Shown piece by piece: positions 1 through 12,334 of a stretch of 64,000 nt of DNA (its first letter is position 1; each line of letters begins with the position of its first letter). The translations under genes were made by a program, and so were the position numbers. Under the pieces are notes generated by a model, which searched no databases, was not told where the DNA came from, and was given only the letters and a program-made list of their open reading frames with translations. The stretch lies in assembly GCA_001051155.2 (NCBI GenBank), contig JYIP02000005.1, positions 2,108,001-2,172,000 on the forward strand, written 5' to 3'. The DNA comes from Chrysoporthe austroafricana (lineage: Eukaryota > Ascomycota > Sordariomycetes > Diaporthales > Cryphonectriaceae).

Positions 1-1
1 G

Positions 2-412
2 AGCGACACCATCAAGCGCCTGGAGACATACTGCCGGGGCCTGGACGATCTCCTGATCGAGACGGAGAAGACGCTGGGGAGGAAGAGCCTGGGGACGCTG
101 AACATCCTGCTGGACGAGCCGGCGCCGGTAGCCACGCGCACGTCTCGTGACCAGGCACGGATCAGGACGCAGAGCATCCAGGCCAGCGCCATCGCGTCGC
201 GGCGTGATGCGTTCCAGGTTCCGCCGATTACGCTGTCGGGCTCCCGCTTCCTGTCGCCCAAGTCCCCGGCGTGGAGGAGACACCGTCTCCTCAGGCCCTC
301 GTCTCCTCGGTCTCCGCGATCCCCGCGATCTCCTCGTCACATCAGGTCCACACAGATACACCTGACAGTCAAGCAGGCAGGGCCGCAAGCTCACCCGGGC
401 GGCCGTCAGTAA
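2..412 (+). CDS. 3' end of an unidentified protein-coding gene
   Basis: An open frame runs from base 2 to a TAA at 410-412 and gives the last 136 residues of a protein whose start lies outside the window. The first ~40 residues (SDTIKRLETYCRGLDDLL and on) look like an amphipathic, probably coiled-coil helix that ends in a Leu-rich stretch and DEP. The rest is basic and low in complexity, with SPRSPRSPR near the end. I do not recognise the family. The helix argues for real coding sequence; the basic tail is weaker, so the true 3' end could involve a splice I cannot see. Confidence 0.5.
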   Translation, partial: SDTIKRLETYCRGLDDLLIETEKTLGRKSLGTLNILLDEPAPVATRTSRDQARIRTQSIQASAIASRRDAFQVPPITLSGSRFLSPKSPAWRRHRLLRPSSPRSPRSPRSPRHIRSTQIHLTVKQAGPQAHPGGRQ

Positions 413-1461
413 CGGGGCGTCGGGGCGGAAAAGGCTGACGTGAGAAGACGGGCAACCCGGGGTGGAATGTGTAATCCAGAGGAGCTGCTAATACTGAGGC
501 TTTTGAGAGAGATATTAATATGAAATGGAGGACCTGTTGAAGAAGGGTAAGGCAGATCGCCTGTTTGATAATCTTCTGCGTGCTCGAAAGTCTGCTGGGT
601 AATCTGAAATACCTAAAAGGGAAGCCCCGGTTGCTATGACTAAGGCAGCGGCGCTACGGCAGGTCGGCGCGCGGGAAGGGACGGGCAGTGACGGGGGACC
701 GCAGGCACGCAGGCAGGAGCGAGAAGGATCGTCAGGCGACCGTCCTGACACAGCCACACCCCAACAGCTGCTTCCACAGCACCGTATCACCACCTGTAAC
801 CCAGAACCTACCACACACTGCCACGGTGCCCACAGCAGCGTGGGCCGTGACCCGTCTGCTGATGACGCCCGCGAGCTCCGGCTCCTCGTCCCCGGTGCAG
901 GAGGACCACCACCGCCGCTGTCTCGACCGGAAGAGGGGAAAAGAAGACGGGCTGACGCGTCCCACAAGCCACTCACCGTCCACTAGCCTACTGACCACAC
1001 GCTGCCGTTCACGTCTTGTGTGCTCTCAGGCTGTTGCTCTCTCTCACATGTTCCGCTGAATAAGGTTCTGGCTTAGCGCAGTATGCAGTAGCTTTTGGGG
1101 CAGTGACACGTTCGGATCCCGGCCCAGGGCCCGTGGACGTCACAGCCCAGGAAGCGAAACCAGCTGGGGCCTGGCCCCAGTACGCCCAGTCACTATAAGT
1201 CACGGCATCTGAGGAACAGGCAAAACCCCGCCACCCACCCGCCATACTGACGCCAGCACTGTGCCACTGCCAACTCCGGCCAACACGCTGCAATAAAACA
1301 TCCAGTATCCCTTCCTCCAAGCGTCCTCAGCCCTCCACATTCCATCTGTCCATTGATCACCTTCCTCCCACTCCCCCTCCTCGTCCTCGTCTTCCTCATC
1401 ACCACCACCATCACTACCACCACCACAACAGCAATATTGAAGTGGTACTCAGACCATCAAG
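413..1461. other. Intergenic region upstream of the RCR-family gene
   Basis: I see no convincing gene here; open frames on both strands are short and of biased composition. A CAC/CCA-rich run at about 1400-1427 lies just before the start codon of the next gene and is probably in its promoter or 5' UTR. Confidence 0.5.
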
Positions 1462-2112
1462 ATGTTCATTCCACGATCTACCTCCGGTAGTCTCGACCCG
1501 AGATAGTAAGTACCGCACACCACCTCCATCCATCCCCCACACCCAACCTGGCAGCTCAGGTGTCACCAGCCACCAGCTCCCTTGGCCCAGCCCGGCGTAT
1601 ACCCGTTGCTGACATCCCTCTGCAGCAGCTACTGCGGCAGCGGCCAGTACCTCGGCGACGACGGAAACTGCTACGGCTCCAGCTTCTACTACTGGGGCCG
1701 CTGGGTCCTCGCCGCCATCGTCATCGCCTTCTTCATCGCCCTCTTCATCGCCTGGAGCTGCATCAGCAACCGCCGCCGCCGCCGCCAGGGCATGCAGCCG
1801 CGCTACGGGACCGGCTGGGTGATGGGCGGCCCTTGGGGCGGCTACGGCGGCCAGCAGCAGCAGCAGCAGCCCGCCTACAACCACGGCGGCTGGTACGGCG
1901 GCAACAAGCCCAACAACGCCCCGCCGCCCCCGCAGTACACGCCCAACGCGATCCCGAACCAGTACACCGGCCAGACCTTCAACAGCAATGAGGGCTACTA
2001 CGGTCACCAGCAGGGCGACGTTCCCCTGCAGCAGCCATCCGGGAGCTACTACCCGCGCGGCGGGGAGAACGTGTACGAGCCGCCGAGTGGCCCTCCGCCC
2101 GCGAAGAACTAA
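1462..2112 (+). CDS. RCR-family (Congo red resistance/chitin regulation) membrane protein
   Basis: Two exons, 1462-1505 and 1626-2112, give 176 residues. The main frame has no usable ATG of its own. The start comes from an upstream exon beginning MFIPRSTSG, joined through GTAAGT at 1506 and CTCTGCAG ending at 1625 with a GCTGAC branch site 13 nt before it; the join reads DPRYSYCGSG. The order is a short Cys-containing outer segment, one membrane helix (roughly residues 39-60), a basic RRRRR stop-transfer, a YGTGW motif, and a Gln/Pro/Gly/Tyr-rich tail with PPPPQY-like motifs. Yeast Rcr1/Rcr2 share this plan: they act in the endomembrane system, affect chitin deposition and plasma-membrane protein traffic, and use tail PY motifs to recruit Rsp5. 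The function here is inferred from the family. Confidence 0.8.
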
Positions 2113-3388
2113 AGCGTGGGCGCCGCCCTGAAGCTCTTGCGACAGGCCGGAAAGCCGGTGCCGTCGGCTCACGAATGAGATGATAATCGCGGGACTCCTT
2201 GATGCTCGAAACGACCTTCCTTTGATACGCGGGTGGGGGAATTGAGACGGGTGGCATTCGGTCCGGCTTGGCGTTACGGTCATTTTTACAAAACGGGACG
2301 GACAAGGGGTTCTATACATGCTTTTCTCAGTGGGCCGGGCTCGAACACGTGTAATGAACAGGCTGGCACGAACAATACCCTCGGCGCCATGAACTCTATG
2401 AATGCCCGGCTGGATTCTTCCCTACTAGTGTCTTAGTACTACCTAGCATTCGGCGTGGAGGCCGAAGAAATGCAATTTCCATCCGTGCAGGTATCATCGT
2501 TATCGTGCTCCTCTCAATTGTGTCGCAATTGATTTAGCACTCACCCATCTCCCGCCAAGAACCGCCAGCGAGGCCGCGTCTCCGTCCGCAGGAGGCCTCA
2601 CCGGCTATGACTCGCACGAGCTCGGCCCACAGGCCCGCGCCCAGGCTTCGTGACAACGCGGGCCGGATGCCCATCGTCGCAGATATGGCGGGAGGTCCTG
2701 TCGATGGCTTAAACCTGGCCCTGCGGCGCTCTCAGGACGAGCGAGTTGCGCCCTCAGCCTCGTCGGCTCGCTTACACGAGGCTGGCGCGCCAGGGACCAG
2801 GCTGGGACATGAGTCGGCATGGACCCGCCAGCCCGCCCACCTGCTGGCCCCCTAAAAAAGCAATAAATAGTCAAGCCTCGTTCGGCAGCGACTTCACTTC
2901 ACAAGTTCGGATAGTGTGCGCGCTCAACTGGCCGGGTTGTGTTTGGATACCAATCTCAGTATATTTTCACTAACCACTCAATAATAGCACATTAACTTTG
3001 CAGCGATGGAGCGGTGAGAGGCATCTATCTGCCTCTCTCGGACTGTTACAGGCTGTTTTTACATTCTTCGTGGCCCCCTGACTCATCTCACCCAGTCCAA
3101 TGCGCCAGGGTCCTCAGCACCCAAGCATGCTTGGGACCGACCGTGAACAGAGCATGTCCAATGTTCTCCTGTCTCCTCGCCCTGACCGGGGTGTTTATCA
3201 AGATGGCCGCCAAATTCTATGTTCTAGAGAACTCCGTAAATGGCCATGTGAATATGATATGCTCGTTGGATCCTGTAGCTGACCTGTCTCCGAAAATTTT
3301 GGGTATCATTTTGACCTGCGTCCGGACGAACATGTCTTTCGCCCTGTAAGAAGAGAATATCCAAATGGATTACTGGCCTCCCGCCTGC
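2113..3388. other. Intergenic region between RCR gene and transporter 3' end
   Basis: It must contain the 3' ends of two convergent transcripts. No gene is seen. A perfect 14-bp palindrome (ccaagcatgcttgg) lies at 3121-3134. Confidence 0.5.
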
Positions 3389-5483
3389 TTAATCCTGCCG
3401 ATCTGCCTTGTCTCGCTCTTCCCCGGAACCGAATGTGGTGTTGTATGGTGGGTGTTGCGGAGGCGGTGGGACGACGATGTCGCCGTCCACCGTCACGAGG
3501 TCGCCCTGCTCCATGGGCACATCCACACTTTGCCGCGCGGCGAGCAGGCCCGTCTCTTCGCCGCCATCGTCCTCGGCGTCCGTCTCGCTCGAGCTCGGGC
3601 TCGACAGGTCCGGGTCAATATGGAGACTGTGAACAGTCTTCTGCGCTTCCTGCCGCATCTTGGTAATCTTGATATAATTGTACGCGCAGATCGCCCCGAT
3701 GGTGACGCACAGGCCGGAGATGTTGATTGGCGTCAGCTTGTCGTCGAAGACCAGGGTGGCGGTCGAGATCGTCACCACCTCCTTGAAGATACCAGCAATC
3801 GAGAGGGTGACGACGGAAGTTCGCTGCAGCAGAGCAAACTCGGAGGCTGTCATCAGGAAGGCGATGGTTCCTGGGAACAAGAGGAGTAGCGGGGCCACGA
3901 TACCCCATTCGTTCATGAGACCCTTCAGGGATTCGATGAGCGCGGGAAATCCTTCGACAGGAACGGCAATAATGAGGAGGGTGAGAAACATGACGGGCGC
4001 AAGGAAGAAGATGCTGGAGAATGGGTTAGAGGTAGCTGGGTTCCGCAGAAGAAGGATCTGTGTGAGACCCCAACGGAAGCCGGAGAAGAAGGCGGCTGAG
4101 ATGACCAGGATGAAACCGAGGATGTCGAACTCGATCTCACCGGCCACCATCATAATGACTCCGATGGTCATGGTGGCGATGATGGCTACCAGCCTCCACG
4201 TTGGTGCCTCCAGTCTGAAAAGGAAGGCGAAGATGAGAACAAATGCGAGCGAGGAGGATTTGCACATTGCTGGGAACGGTCAGCATCTCTGAGCAGAACG
4301 GCACGGGCCCGGAAGCACTTACTGTAAAAAGTCAATGTGATGAACTTGAGGGACGTATTGCCTAGGCCGATGTCAAGGCCCGTGGCTGCACCGCAAGGCC
4401 CTATCCTGGTGAGGTAGAACATCTTTGTCATGATCGGCCTCTCCGTATCGTTTTCGTCCCTCGACGAATGACCCAGGTCTGATCTCCGCTGCGGCGCATT
4501 CTGAGGCCTTAAGGATGGCACGAAGTAAAGGACGACGCAAGAGAGCATGAACTGTACAAGCATGTGTACAGAAGTCGTAAATAACGGGAAGGGAAAGTTC
4601 AGTCGGTTGCTGTCGAACATCCACTTGTTGTACTGTTCCGCTGTCAGCATTGATCCGTTTTCCACCATCGAGGTCTTGATGACCAGTCTCGACCTACCAG
4701 TGAAATACTAAGCGAGAAGAGGTACCAGAGGCCGATGAGGGTCCCGTTTACGGCGAGCTTCCTGACCACGGTCTGGTCCGCCTCCTTGCGTTCTTCGTCT
4801 GTGATCTTGTCCCGTGCTATCCGCTGGTCGAGCAGCGTATTCCGCCTCCTCTTCCTCTGTTTCCTCTTCCTGTCTTTAGCGGTCAGACCGGTCTCCTCGT
4901 CGTCGTGCAAGTCCTCGTCCGAGTCGTCCGCGTTCGGCCTCGGCTTCATGATCCCGTCTTTCCCCTTGATCGTGGACTCGCTCTCCTCTGATATCTTCGG
5001 CTCGTCCATGACGAACTGCCCGCTGACGGAGGGGCCCCTCACGTGCCCGTTCCTCCCGGGCTGCGGCGTGGAGGCGCTCGACGGCGACATTAGGCTGCTG
5101 CGGCGCCGGCGGTGGCCGGCGGGGTTGATGGGGTCCATCTCGATGTTGTCTGCAAAGGCGCTGGTGCTGGAGGCGGCGACGGCATCAGAGACCGTGGCCC
5201 TCCTCGCGCGAGCGGCTGCCCCGGTGGTACGGTCGGATGTCAGGTTGGACAGCGGGCCTGGGACCCCTGATCCGACGAGCACGTTGGTCGCGTGCGCCGG
5301 CGGAAAGGGTCTCGCGGGCGACCCTGGGGTGGAGGACTCGGCTGAGGAGGTCGTGTGCTGGCCGAGGTTGATCGAGAGTCGCGGGAAGGCGGCGACGGAC
5401 TCGGGGCGAGGCGTGTTCTTTGTCGAGAGGGGCGGCAGGGAGACAAGGTGAGGCGGGGAGGGGGGAGGAGACGAGGAAGGCAT
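3389..5483 (-). CDS. SLC35/YMD8-type nucleotide-sugar or triose-phosphate-family transporter
   Basis: Three exons on the minus strand (5483-4698, 4632-4323, 4269-3389) give 658 residues. Introns are 65 nt (GTAGGT..CAG, CTGAC branch) and 53 nt (GTAAGT..CAG). Residues 1-~245 are a long Ser/Pro/Arg-rich cytosolic extension with acidic patches. About ten membrane helices follow, beginning at GLWYLFSLSISL and continuing directly into YNKWMF, a hallmark of the SLC35C2/YMD8 branch. Other landmarks are LGNTSLKFITLTFYTMCKSS and SGFRWGLTQILL. The C-terminus is acidic, then Pro-rich. Members of this superfamily (TPT/DUF250) are antiporters in Golgi or ER membranes; the substrate of this branch is not settled. 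The splice joins restore conserved motifs, so the model is firm. Confidence 0.9.
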
Positions 5484-8400
5484 CGTCCACCCGATAGCGT
5501 ACTGGTGTAATGACTTTATTTAGTGAAGGAAATTGGGGGTCGTCACGACCGGCCGGTTCGTCAGACTGCACCGTGCGGGCTTGTGGGCCGCGGGCCCCCC
5601 TTGGACAGCTTGGCCGAGTGGGCTCTCCCTCCGCCTTGACCCCCTACACGCGCGCTGATGGATCCTCTTGTCGATAGGGTCACTGGATGACTGGCACAGG
5701 ACTCACAGCTGGCACCGCATGCAAGCTGCAGCACCCGCCCTGCCGGACCAGGGCACGCAGGGGTGTGGGTTCTGATTTTTTTTTTCTTTCTTGTTCTCCC
5801 TCTTTCCCCTCTTCGTCTGCGATGGCCCGATACCCACAGCGATGCGAGAGTTTGGGTCTGGATCGACAGATGGGCTCGAACGTCGGGCGGGAAGTGGAGG
5901 CGGGCTTGGACGTGCCTGGTGAGGAGATGTGTTTCTCCAGCGCCTGAGGGACGAGTCCAGAGGGGACCATCCCCACCGGCACCGCTTTTACCGCTTCGAT
6001 ACCGCCTCGTCTCGGCGTTTCAGTGAATCGCAGCTGCTGGGTAGGTACCGTCCACCGTAGATCGCAGAAGCAAAATCAAGGCCAAGGCCTTGCCATGCCT
6101 TGCCATGCCTGGTCATGCCTGGTCATGCCATGCCATGCCGTGCCATGCCAAGCTCTTACCAGCCTGATCACCTGGGCGGCTGGGGTTCTGCTGACGGTGA
6201 TTAGTGGACGGCAGGCCTGTGGGCAGCAGCCCCGAGAGGGCCCCCAGGGCCCCCCCTGGGCATATGGGCAGCAACCCTACGGTAACAACTCATCAGCCTA
6301 CCGCGCTTCTAGACGTCAATGGCTCTGTTCACAAGATGACGGTGGGGCCTCTCCTCCCACAGCGGGGTCTCTGAGTGGCCGGCCCGCCACTTGACAATGC
6401 GGCAGTGCCTGGAGAGGCCAGGGATCCTGCATCTTTTCTTAGCCCAGCCAGCCCGGACCCTTCCTGGCGTCAGCAGAGAGGACGTGAGGCCAGCCCTCCT
6501 GCGGCCCGCCTGCAAACTGGCGGCCGTGGCGCGGTGGTCGTGAGCTTCTCCTGCCCGGCAGTTGGCCGCCGATTGTTGCATACGGCATCCAGATGCCCTC
6601 TCCGAGCTCTCTCGAGCACAGTACTGTACTTGCCAGAGGCTGTCGGCCTATCTCCGTCGAGAACCCCACAGGGCCTTCTGGAGCTATCGAGACCCTGATC
6701 TCCGCCGCTTCCGACCTGCACCTGATCTGCATCGACCGCCCCAACGTGGTGCCCAGAATCATGCATTAGCCCTGGAGACCTAAACTCTGGCCACCCCCCA
6801 TCATCTACTCGCCTGCAAGCCACAAGCCAGCACCTACCTGTTCCTGAACTCTAAAGGCTCAGCGCCCGTATACGCAGCAGCTGGGACCTCCCGGCACAGC
6901 GTGCTGAGCTCCTCTCGGGTCAGCCGGCACGGCATCGCGACCAGCACCGACAAGCTTCAGGTAGCCCGTGGGCAAGGTTTGCTCTGCGTCGGTCTGAACT
7001 TCTTGTCCTGGGCTGTCTGGATCCGAGTCACGGCACAAGCTCGAATGATGCTCGGCATCACGCCGACTATTCTGGACAGTAGTCATACGACCGCTCTAGC
7101 CCAGCACCCAAGCACCCAAGCACACCCAGAGCCTGCCTGGAATCCTGCTCAGCTGAACAACTCACTTCCCAGCCGCGACGGCACCGCTAGAGCAGCCCGC
7201 CACCCACTGCCCGCCCAGACGGATCCAGAGGCTAGACCGCCCCATGTAACGGTGCGAGTCAACGATCGGCCTGAAATCTGGGGAAGCTGTTGACGTGATG
7301 TCAGCCGCTGTGCCGCTCTACAGCTACAGCGCACGGGGCCCTGAATCCGTTGGCTCCCCCGCAGGGCCGTTTTCCCCGGATGGATGCGAGGTGCAGCGTT
7401 GATCCTCATTCTAGTATCTGACGCCCCCAGGGCGCACAGGTGCTGTCTGTCTATAGGGTCGGTTTGACCGTCTGTCTGCCACGTCTTGTCCTGCGGATTC
7501 CACCTGGGTTTCCACCCGGGGGGCAAAACCAGTATGGGCCCTGACGTCGTGAGTACTGTGGCGCAACTTGGCCTGCTATGGTAGATAGGTGTCTTGGAAC
7601 GACGAGGAGGCCAGGCCAGCGTCGTGGAACGTCATGCTCATCTTCATAATTTGGGCCTCGCGTTTCGATCTTTGGGCAGTGCCCGGCAAGATTTCTCCGC
7701 ATCGCGAGCAGTCTGCTGGTCCGAGTCGGGAGTCGGTGAAACCGCCCAAGGGGTTCTCAGAACAGTACCAGGTGGGCGGGTCCGCGTGCGCGATCTCCCC
7801 TCACGATAACCTTAGATTAGGTACTGTAGGGGAAGGCTCCCCTCTATTCGTCGCCGTGCAATGACTCCGAGACCACCGGTTTCGTCCCAGCTTCCGTCAC
7901 CAGGCATGCCTTGGGGCCGAGCCTATCACAAAGGAGGCGCGACGTATATCGGGCCGCACGGCTCAGTCAACGTTTGGCTCGAGAGATGGTTGCTCATGTG
8001 ATACACGATCCATGATCCTCCTAGATTGAAGCTGGTCTTATGTTAGACCCATTAGTGCCGCCTTAGGGCATCCCCCAGGACTAACTAGTTCCATACGTGG
8101 AGGGTCAAGTGGACTTACACGGCGAGAGGCACGTCTGCTGCGTCACTTGTCTCTGTGATGTAACTGGCAGAGCTGGACATCTGCTTCGAACGTCCTGTGA
8201 CCGGGTTCTAGTAAGGATTTCCTATGACGAGATCCTAACCACCTGGGCAAATATCCCAGCATCAACTAGGTAGCCACTGGTAGCGCACTGGCAAGGGGAC
8301 GTCGGCCTCGAGATCCTCGGCGGGCTGCACGAAGACCACGTCTCGCCAGGCGTGCGTCGATCTTTTGGCTTGTCATTGTGATCGGCCTGCACATCGAAAG

Positions 8401-8961
8401 TGGTGCCGTGTTGAGAAGCAGAGATGTGCTCTGTACGCCGCGGCGTGAGACCGCCTCGCAGATGCTGCGAGTGGCCACAACCAGAACGCAATCTTAGCTG
8501 CTCCATCGTCCCATCACGGCCTATTGTACCGTCAGATGTGAAGTAGCTTTCTCATGGCTTTCATAAATCCATTCATGTCTCGTATGCATTATTTATCCAT
8601 TCTTCGGTCCCGAAAGGGAAGAAGACATCGTGCTCTCATATTCCCGGCGCCCGGCTTGATCACGCCACTTTTCTTCCAGTTCCAATTTCCCTGGGAGCTC
8701 GAGGAAGACATGTCGGATTGAATAGATGCGTAGCAACTATAGTCTAATCGACTCTCTCACGTCTTGTAATATGAAATTGAATGCTCAGCGGCTTGCGGAA
8801 TAAACTCACGCTAGTACTGTGAATTCATTCCAATCATTTGGGGTAGTAAGCGCTTGAACGTTTGAACGACCTGCATTGTCGGACCGGAAGCTCACAATTC
8901 ATCCCGTCAACGATACTACCGACTGATAAGTACACCACCAATGATATAAAACCGAATTAAC
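5484..8961. other. Gene-poor 3.5-kb region
   Basis: It separates two divergent genes, so it holds both promoters. Open frames occur on both strands but none shows a domain, a plausible splice pattern or steady codon bias. A degenerate CCATG-type tandem tract lies at 6089-6151. The part from about 8000 to 8960 is AT-richer and includes the GH15 gene promoter. Confidence 0.5.
6089..6151. repeat. Degenerate tandem repeat of TGCCATGCC/GGTCATGCC units
   Basis: Short units of the form (c/t)tgccatgcc and ctggtcatgcc follow one another with few changes over about 60 bp. It looks like a simple minisatellite in non-coding DNA. Confidence 0.7.
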
Positions 8962-11763
8962 ATGGCTGCCTCCTACTCAACCTCGGCCCCTGCGAGCTCT
9001 TTCAGAGGTCGCCTCGACGGCTACTTGCCCATCGAGGACTACGGCCTCATCGGGAACCTGAGGACAGCTGCCCTGGTCGGAATGGACGGCAGCTGTGACT
9101 TCATGTGCTGGTGAGGAACAGCAAAACTCACCCATACTGCTCACTTCCTCGTCTGATTCTCTCCCTAGGCCCGACTTCGACTCTCCCAGTATTTTCTGCC
9201 GCCTTCTGGACAAGAACAAGGGCGGTCACTTCAGCATCTCGCCGCCGTCGAGCATCACCTGCACCACCAAGCAGAGCTACCTGCCCTCCTCCAATATACT
9301 ACAGACACGCTACATCAACGAGGATGGCGTTGCGGACCTGGTGGACTTCTTCCCGCGGGTGAGCAGCTTCTTTTTCCTCCACCAGTGCCCGTCTCCATGC
9401 TCTTAGAATTACAGCGTATGGCACGAAAGTCTGCACATTGTGAGACTTTGGTGTGAGGCAGGGTACTAATAATTACTAGCCACGCACATCAACTGTGCCG
9501 GTTTCACATTCGAGAGGTCGCCACTCGGCCTTCCGTGAGGCGCAGATTGTCCAGGAAGAGCTGAAGAAGTGGCTCGTCCGACGGGTAGAGTGTATCAGGG
9601 GCAAGATCTCGCTAGATGTGGAGATCTTCCCTGCGCTGGGATATGCTAAGGAGAAACATGTCACAACGGTGCTGCAGGCGATACACGAGCCAGGGATGGC
9701 GTCCAAGGCCGTTACTTTCCATAGCGTCGAGAGGTGCGGCCTGAAGTTGCAGTTGGATGTCACAATCGACAAAGGTGAAGATGATGCGGAAAATTGTCCC
9801 GTGGTGACGTTTCAAAAGGTGATGAGGAACGGCATGGTGAGCGAGGGTGTCGTAACGCATGTCACGCTGCAGGAGGGCCAGGCCGTCTCCTTCACGCTCA
9901 GGGACGACCTTGAGAGCCACATCACGGCCAACATCACGACTGCTGATCTTGACAAGCAGCAGAACGACACGCAGACGTTCTGGTACAACTGGATCTCGAA
10001 GTGTAAGTACAGGGGAAGATGGATGGAGGTCGTCACGCGGAGCCTGATGATCCTCAAGCTGTTGACGTACGAGCCGACCGGCGCAATCGTCGCCGCGCCG
10101 ACGTTCTCCGTGCCGGAGGAAATTGGGGGCCCGAGGAATTGGGACTATCGGTATTCCTGGGTGAGAGACTCGAGTTTCACGATTTACATCTTGCTCCGCC
10201 TTGGGTTCGTCGAGGAGGCAGATGCGTACATGGGCTTCATCAACCAGCGCATTCTAAATTCCCGGACGCCTGATGGGGGCCTGCCGATCATGTTCACGAT
10301 CCGAGGCGAGACCGACATACCGGAGCTGGAGCTAGACCACCTAGAGGGTTACAGGGGCTCAAAGCCAGTGCGCATCGGAAATGGAGCGGCATTCCACCAG
10401 CAGTTCGATATCTACGGAGAGCTGATGGACGCGGTCTACCTGAACAACAAGTACGGAAAGCCTGTGACTTGGGACACCTGGGTGTCCGTGCGAAAGCTGC
10501 TTGGTAAAGTACTCGTTGCGTGATTCCGCCTTGGACGTTGCTGACCCTGGTGCAGATTATGTTCTGACTATCATGAATGGTAGGCCGGATACTACAGAGC
10601 TTGTTCCTTGGCTTGAGGCGAGACGCTGACTTCTAGCAGATCCTGATATGTCCATATGGGAGGTGCGGAACAAAAAACAGAACTTTGTCTACTCAAAAGT
10701 CATGCTCTGGGTGGCGTTCGACCGCGGCCTGCGTCTAGCAGAAAAGAGAACTCTCCCCTGTCCCAATAGGAACAAGTGGCTCGAAGCCAGAGAAAGTCTT
10801 TATGAGGAGATCATGGAGAAAGGTGAGAGACTTAGTTTATCCTCCCGTCCTCGAATCCTAGCATTTTGCCATGTTACCCTCTTCACCTCCTTGCGCCGTG
10901 CGACTATGTCTTCTGCGGGCGCTCTCTGTCTATCTTCATCTCTCCTGCCTAGCAAATACGCATCATCCCGGGTCACATACCACTACAACCTCTCCCGGAA
11001 AGGAAGAAAAAAGAATGGCAAAGACGATCAGCCACCCGAAGCAACAGCCAAATCTTCAACATGGTCAAGAAGGACGCCCTCTACCAATCTAGCCCTCTGA
11101 CAAGAGCATTTAGGATATAATACGGAGATGAAATGCTTCATCCAGAGCTACGAGAACCGCACAATGCTGGATTCTTCTATCCTGATAGCACCCCTAGTCT
11201 TCTTCATTACTCCAAACGACCCTCGCTTCCTCAACACAATGGACCGCATCCTGCTGCCTCCCGAGAGGGGCGGCTTGACGTCCACGGGTCTGGTGTACCG
11301 CTACGATACTGAGCTCTCTGATGACGGTAACAGCGTCCCTAAGCCTCCTCAACAGCGAAGACCACGGCTCAGCAGATCAGTGCTGACGTGTGAACACAGG
11401 TGTGGGAGGACGAGAGGGCGCTTTCTCTATGTGCACGTTCTGGCTGGTCGAGGCTCTCACAAGAGCTAGCGTCTACGACGCCAAGTACCTCCCGCGTGCT
11501 GTCAATCTGTTTGAGAACATGTTGACCTTCTCAAATCACTTGCACATGTTCTCAGAGGAGATCTCCCGCAGCGGCGAGCAGCTCGGGAACACGCCCCAGG
11601 CCTTCAGTCATCTCGCACTCATTAGTGCTGCTTTCAAGTGAGCTACCTTTTCTACATTTCCTATCATTTCTCGTCTTGACTCGAAGCAACCTGGCTTGTA
11701 ACCATGAGCCAAATTCTGATTGAATATCCTAGTCTGGACCGTGTATCCGTCCACCAGCCCTGA
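8962..11763 (+). CDS. GH15 trehalase/glucoamylase-like glycoside hydrolase
   Basis: Eight exons (8962-9110, 9169-9358, 9480-10503, 10556-10579, 10640-10822, 11114-11326, 11400-11637, 11733-11763) join in frame to 683 residues. The N-terminal third matches the N-terminal domain of bacterial-type GH15 trehalases ([20 protein letters not shown] and [15 protein letters not shown]). The (alpha/alpha)6 catalytic part has [13 protein letters not shown] (~333-345) and [20 protein letters not shown] (~643-662), which carry the usual acid and base regions of the family. No signal peptide is visible, so the enzyme is probably cytosolic and not a secreted amylase. The family cleaves terminal alpha-glucosidic bonds; trehalose, maltose or a related glucan could be the substrate. 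Exon 4 is only 24 nt and intron 5 is unusually long (291 nt). The last exon is 31 nt and ends LDRVSVHQP. Confidence 0.9.
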
Positions 11764-12334
11764 GAGACTGCAGACGGCTAGGGCCTCTAACATACAAATA
11801 TGCGTCGTGAGACAAGAAGGACATCATCAAATTCTGATAGATAAGAGATACAGGGGATTATGACTGCCTCTCGCTATCTGCCAAGAGGTGTGAACTCTTA
11901 TGTGCCTATAAACTTGAGATTAGAGCCTCTTTGGGAAGAAGTCACTGTCTAGATACATTTCGTCTGCTTACAATCAAAACGATGTCATGAATATGCCTAG
12001 GCCGAGTGAATATTCAGTCATTAGCCCTACAAACAAGCACGACTGGGATTGTCGCCATGTGGCTCGTGTCCTGGCAGAGACACGGCTTGAGACCACGCCC
12101 TACCCTTGCTTAGAAGCACGTTATTTAAAGCATATTAACTCTGATGCGCCAATATCATCTTCACGTAGTAGTAGCATTTTGACAAGACATGATACCCTGG
12201 TTGATGTCGAAATTCACAAGTCGATTTGCTCTCGGAGTACGCGATCAAACTACGCGTGAGGCTAGGAGCCATCTCAAAACGCCGCATCGCTAACCAGACC
12301 AGAGACAAGTTGAGATGGCCATCCAAACCTCGTT
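11764..12334. other. AT-richer intergenic stretch, possible relic DNA
   Basis: No intact gene is seen. Short open frames on both strands lack domains. It adjoins the possible decayed gene at 12335-12736 and may belong to the same eroded locus. Confidence 0.4.

Noticed and set aside
1582..1625. Non-ATG start (TTG at 1582) for the RCR-family protein
   Set aside because: A eukaryotic gene would not normally start there; the splice ending at 1625 joins a proper ATG exon in phase.
2607..2973. Overlapping short frames on both strands near 2.6-3.0 kb
   Set aside because: Arg/Pro-rich in all frames, as expected from GC-rich non-coding DNA.
6023..7702. Dense overlapping frames on both strands
   Set aside because: None has an intact domain, consistent codon use or convincing splice sites; treated as non-coding.
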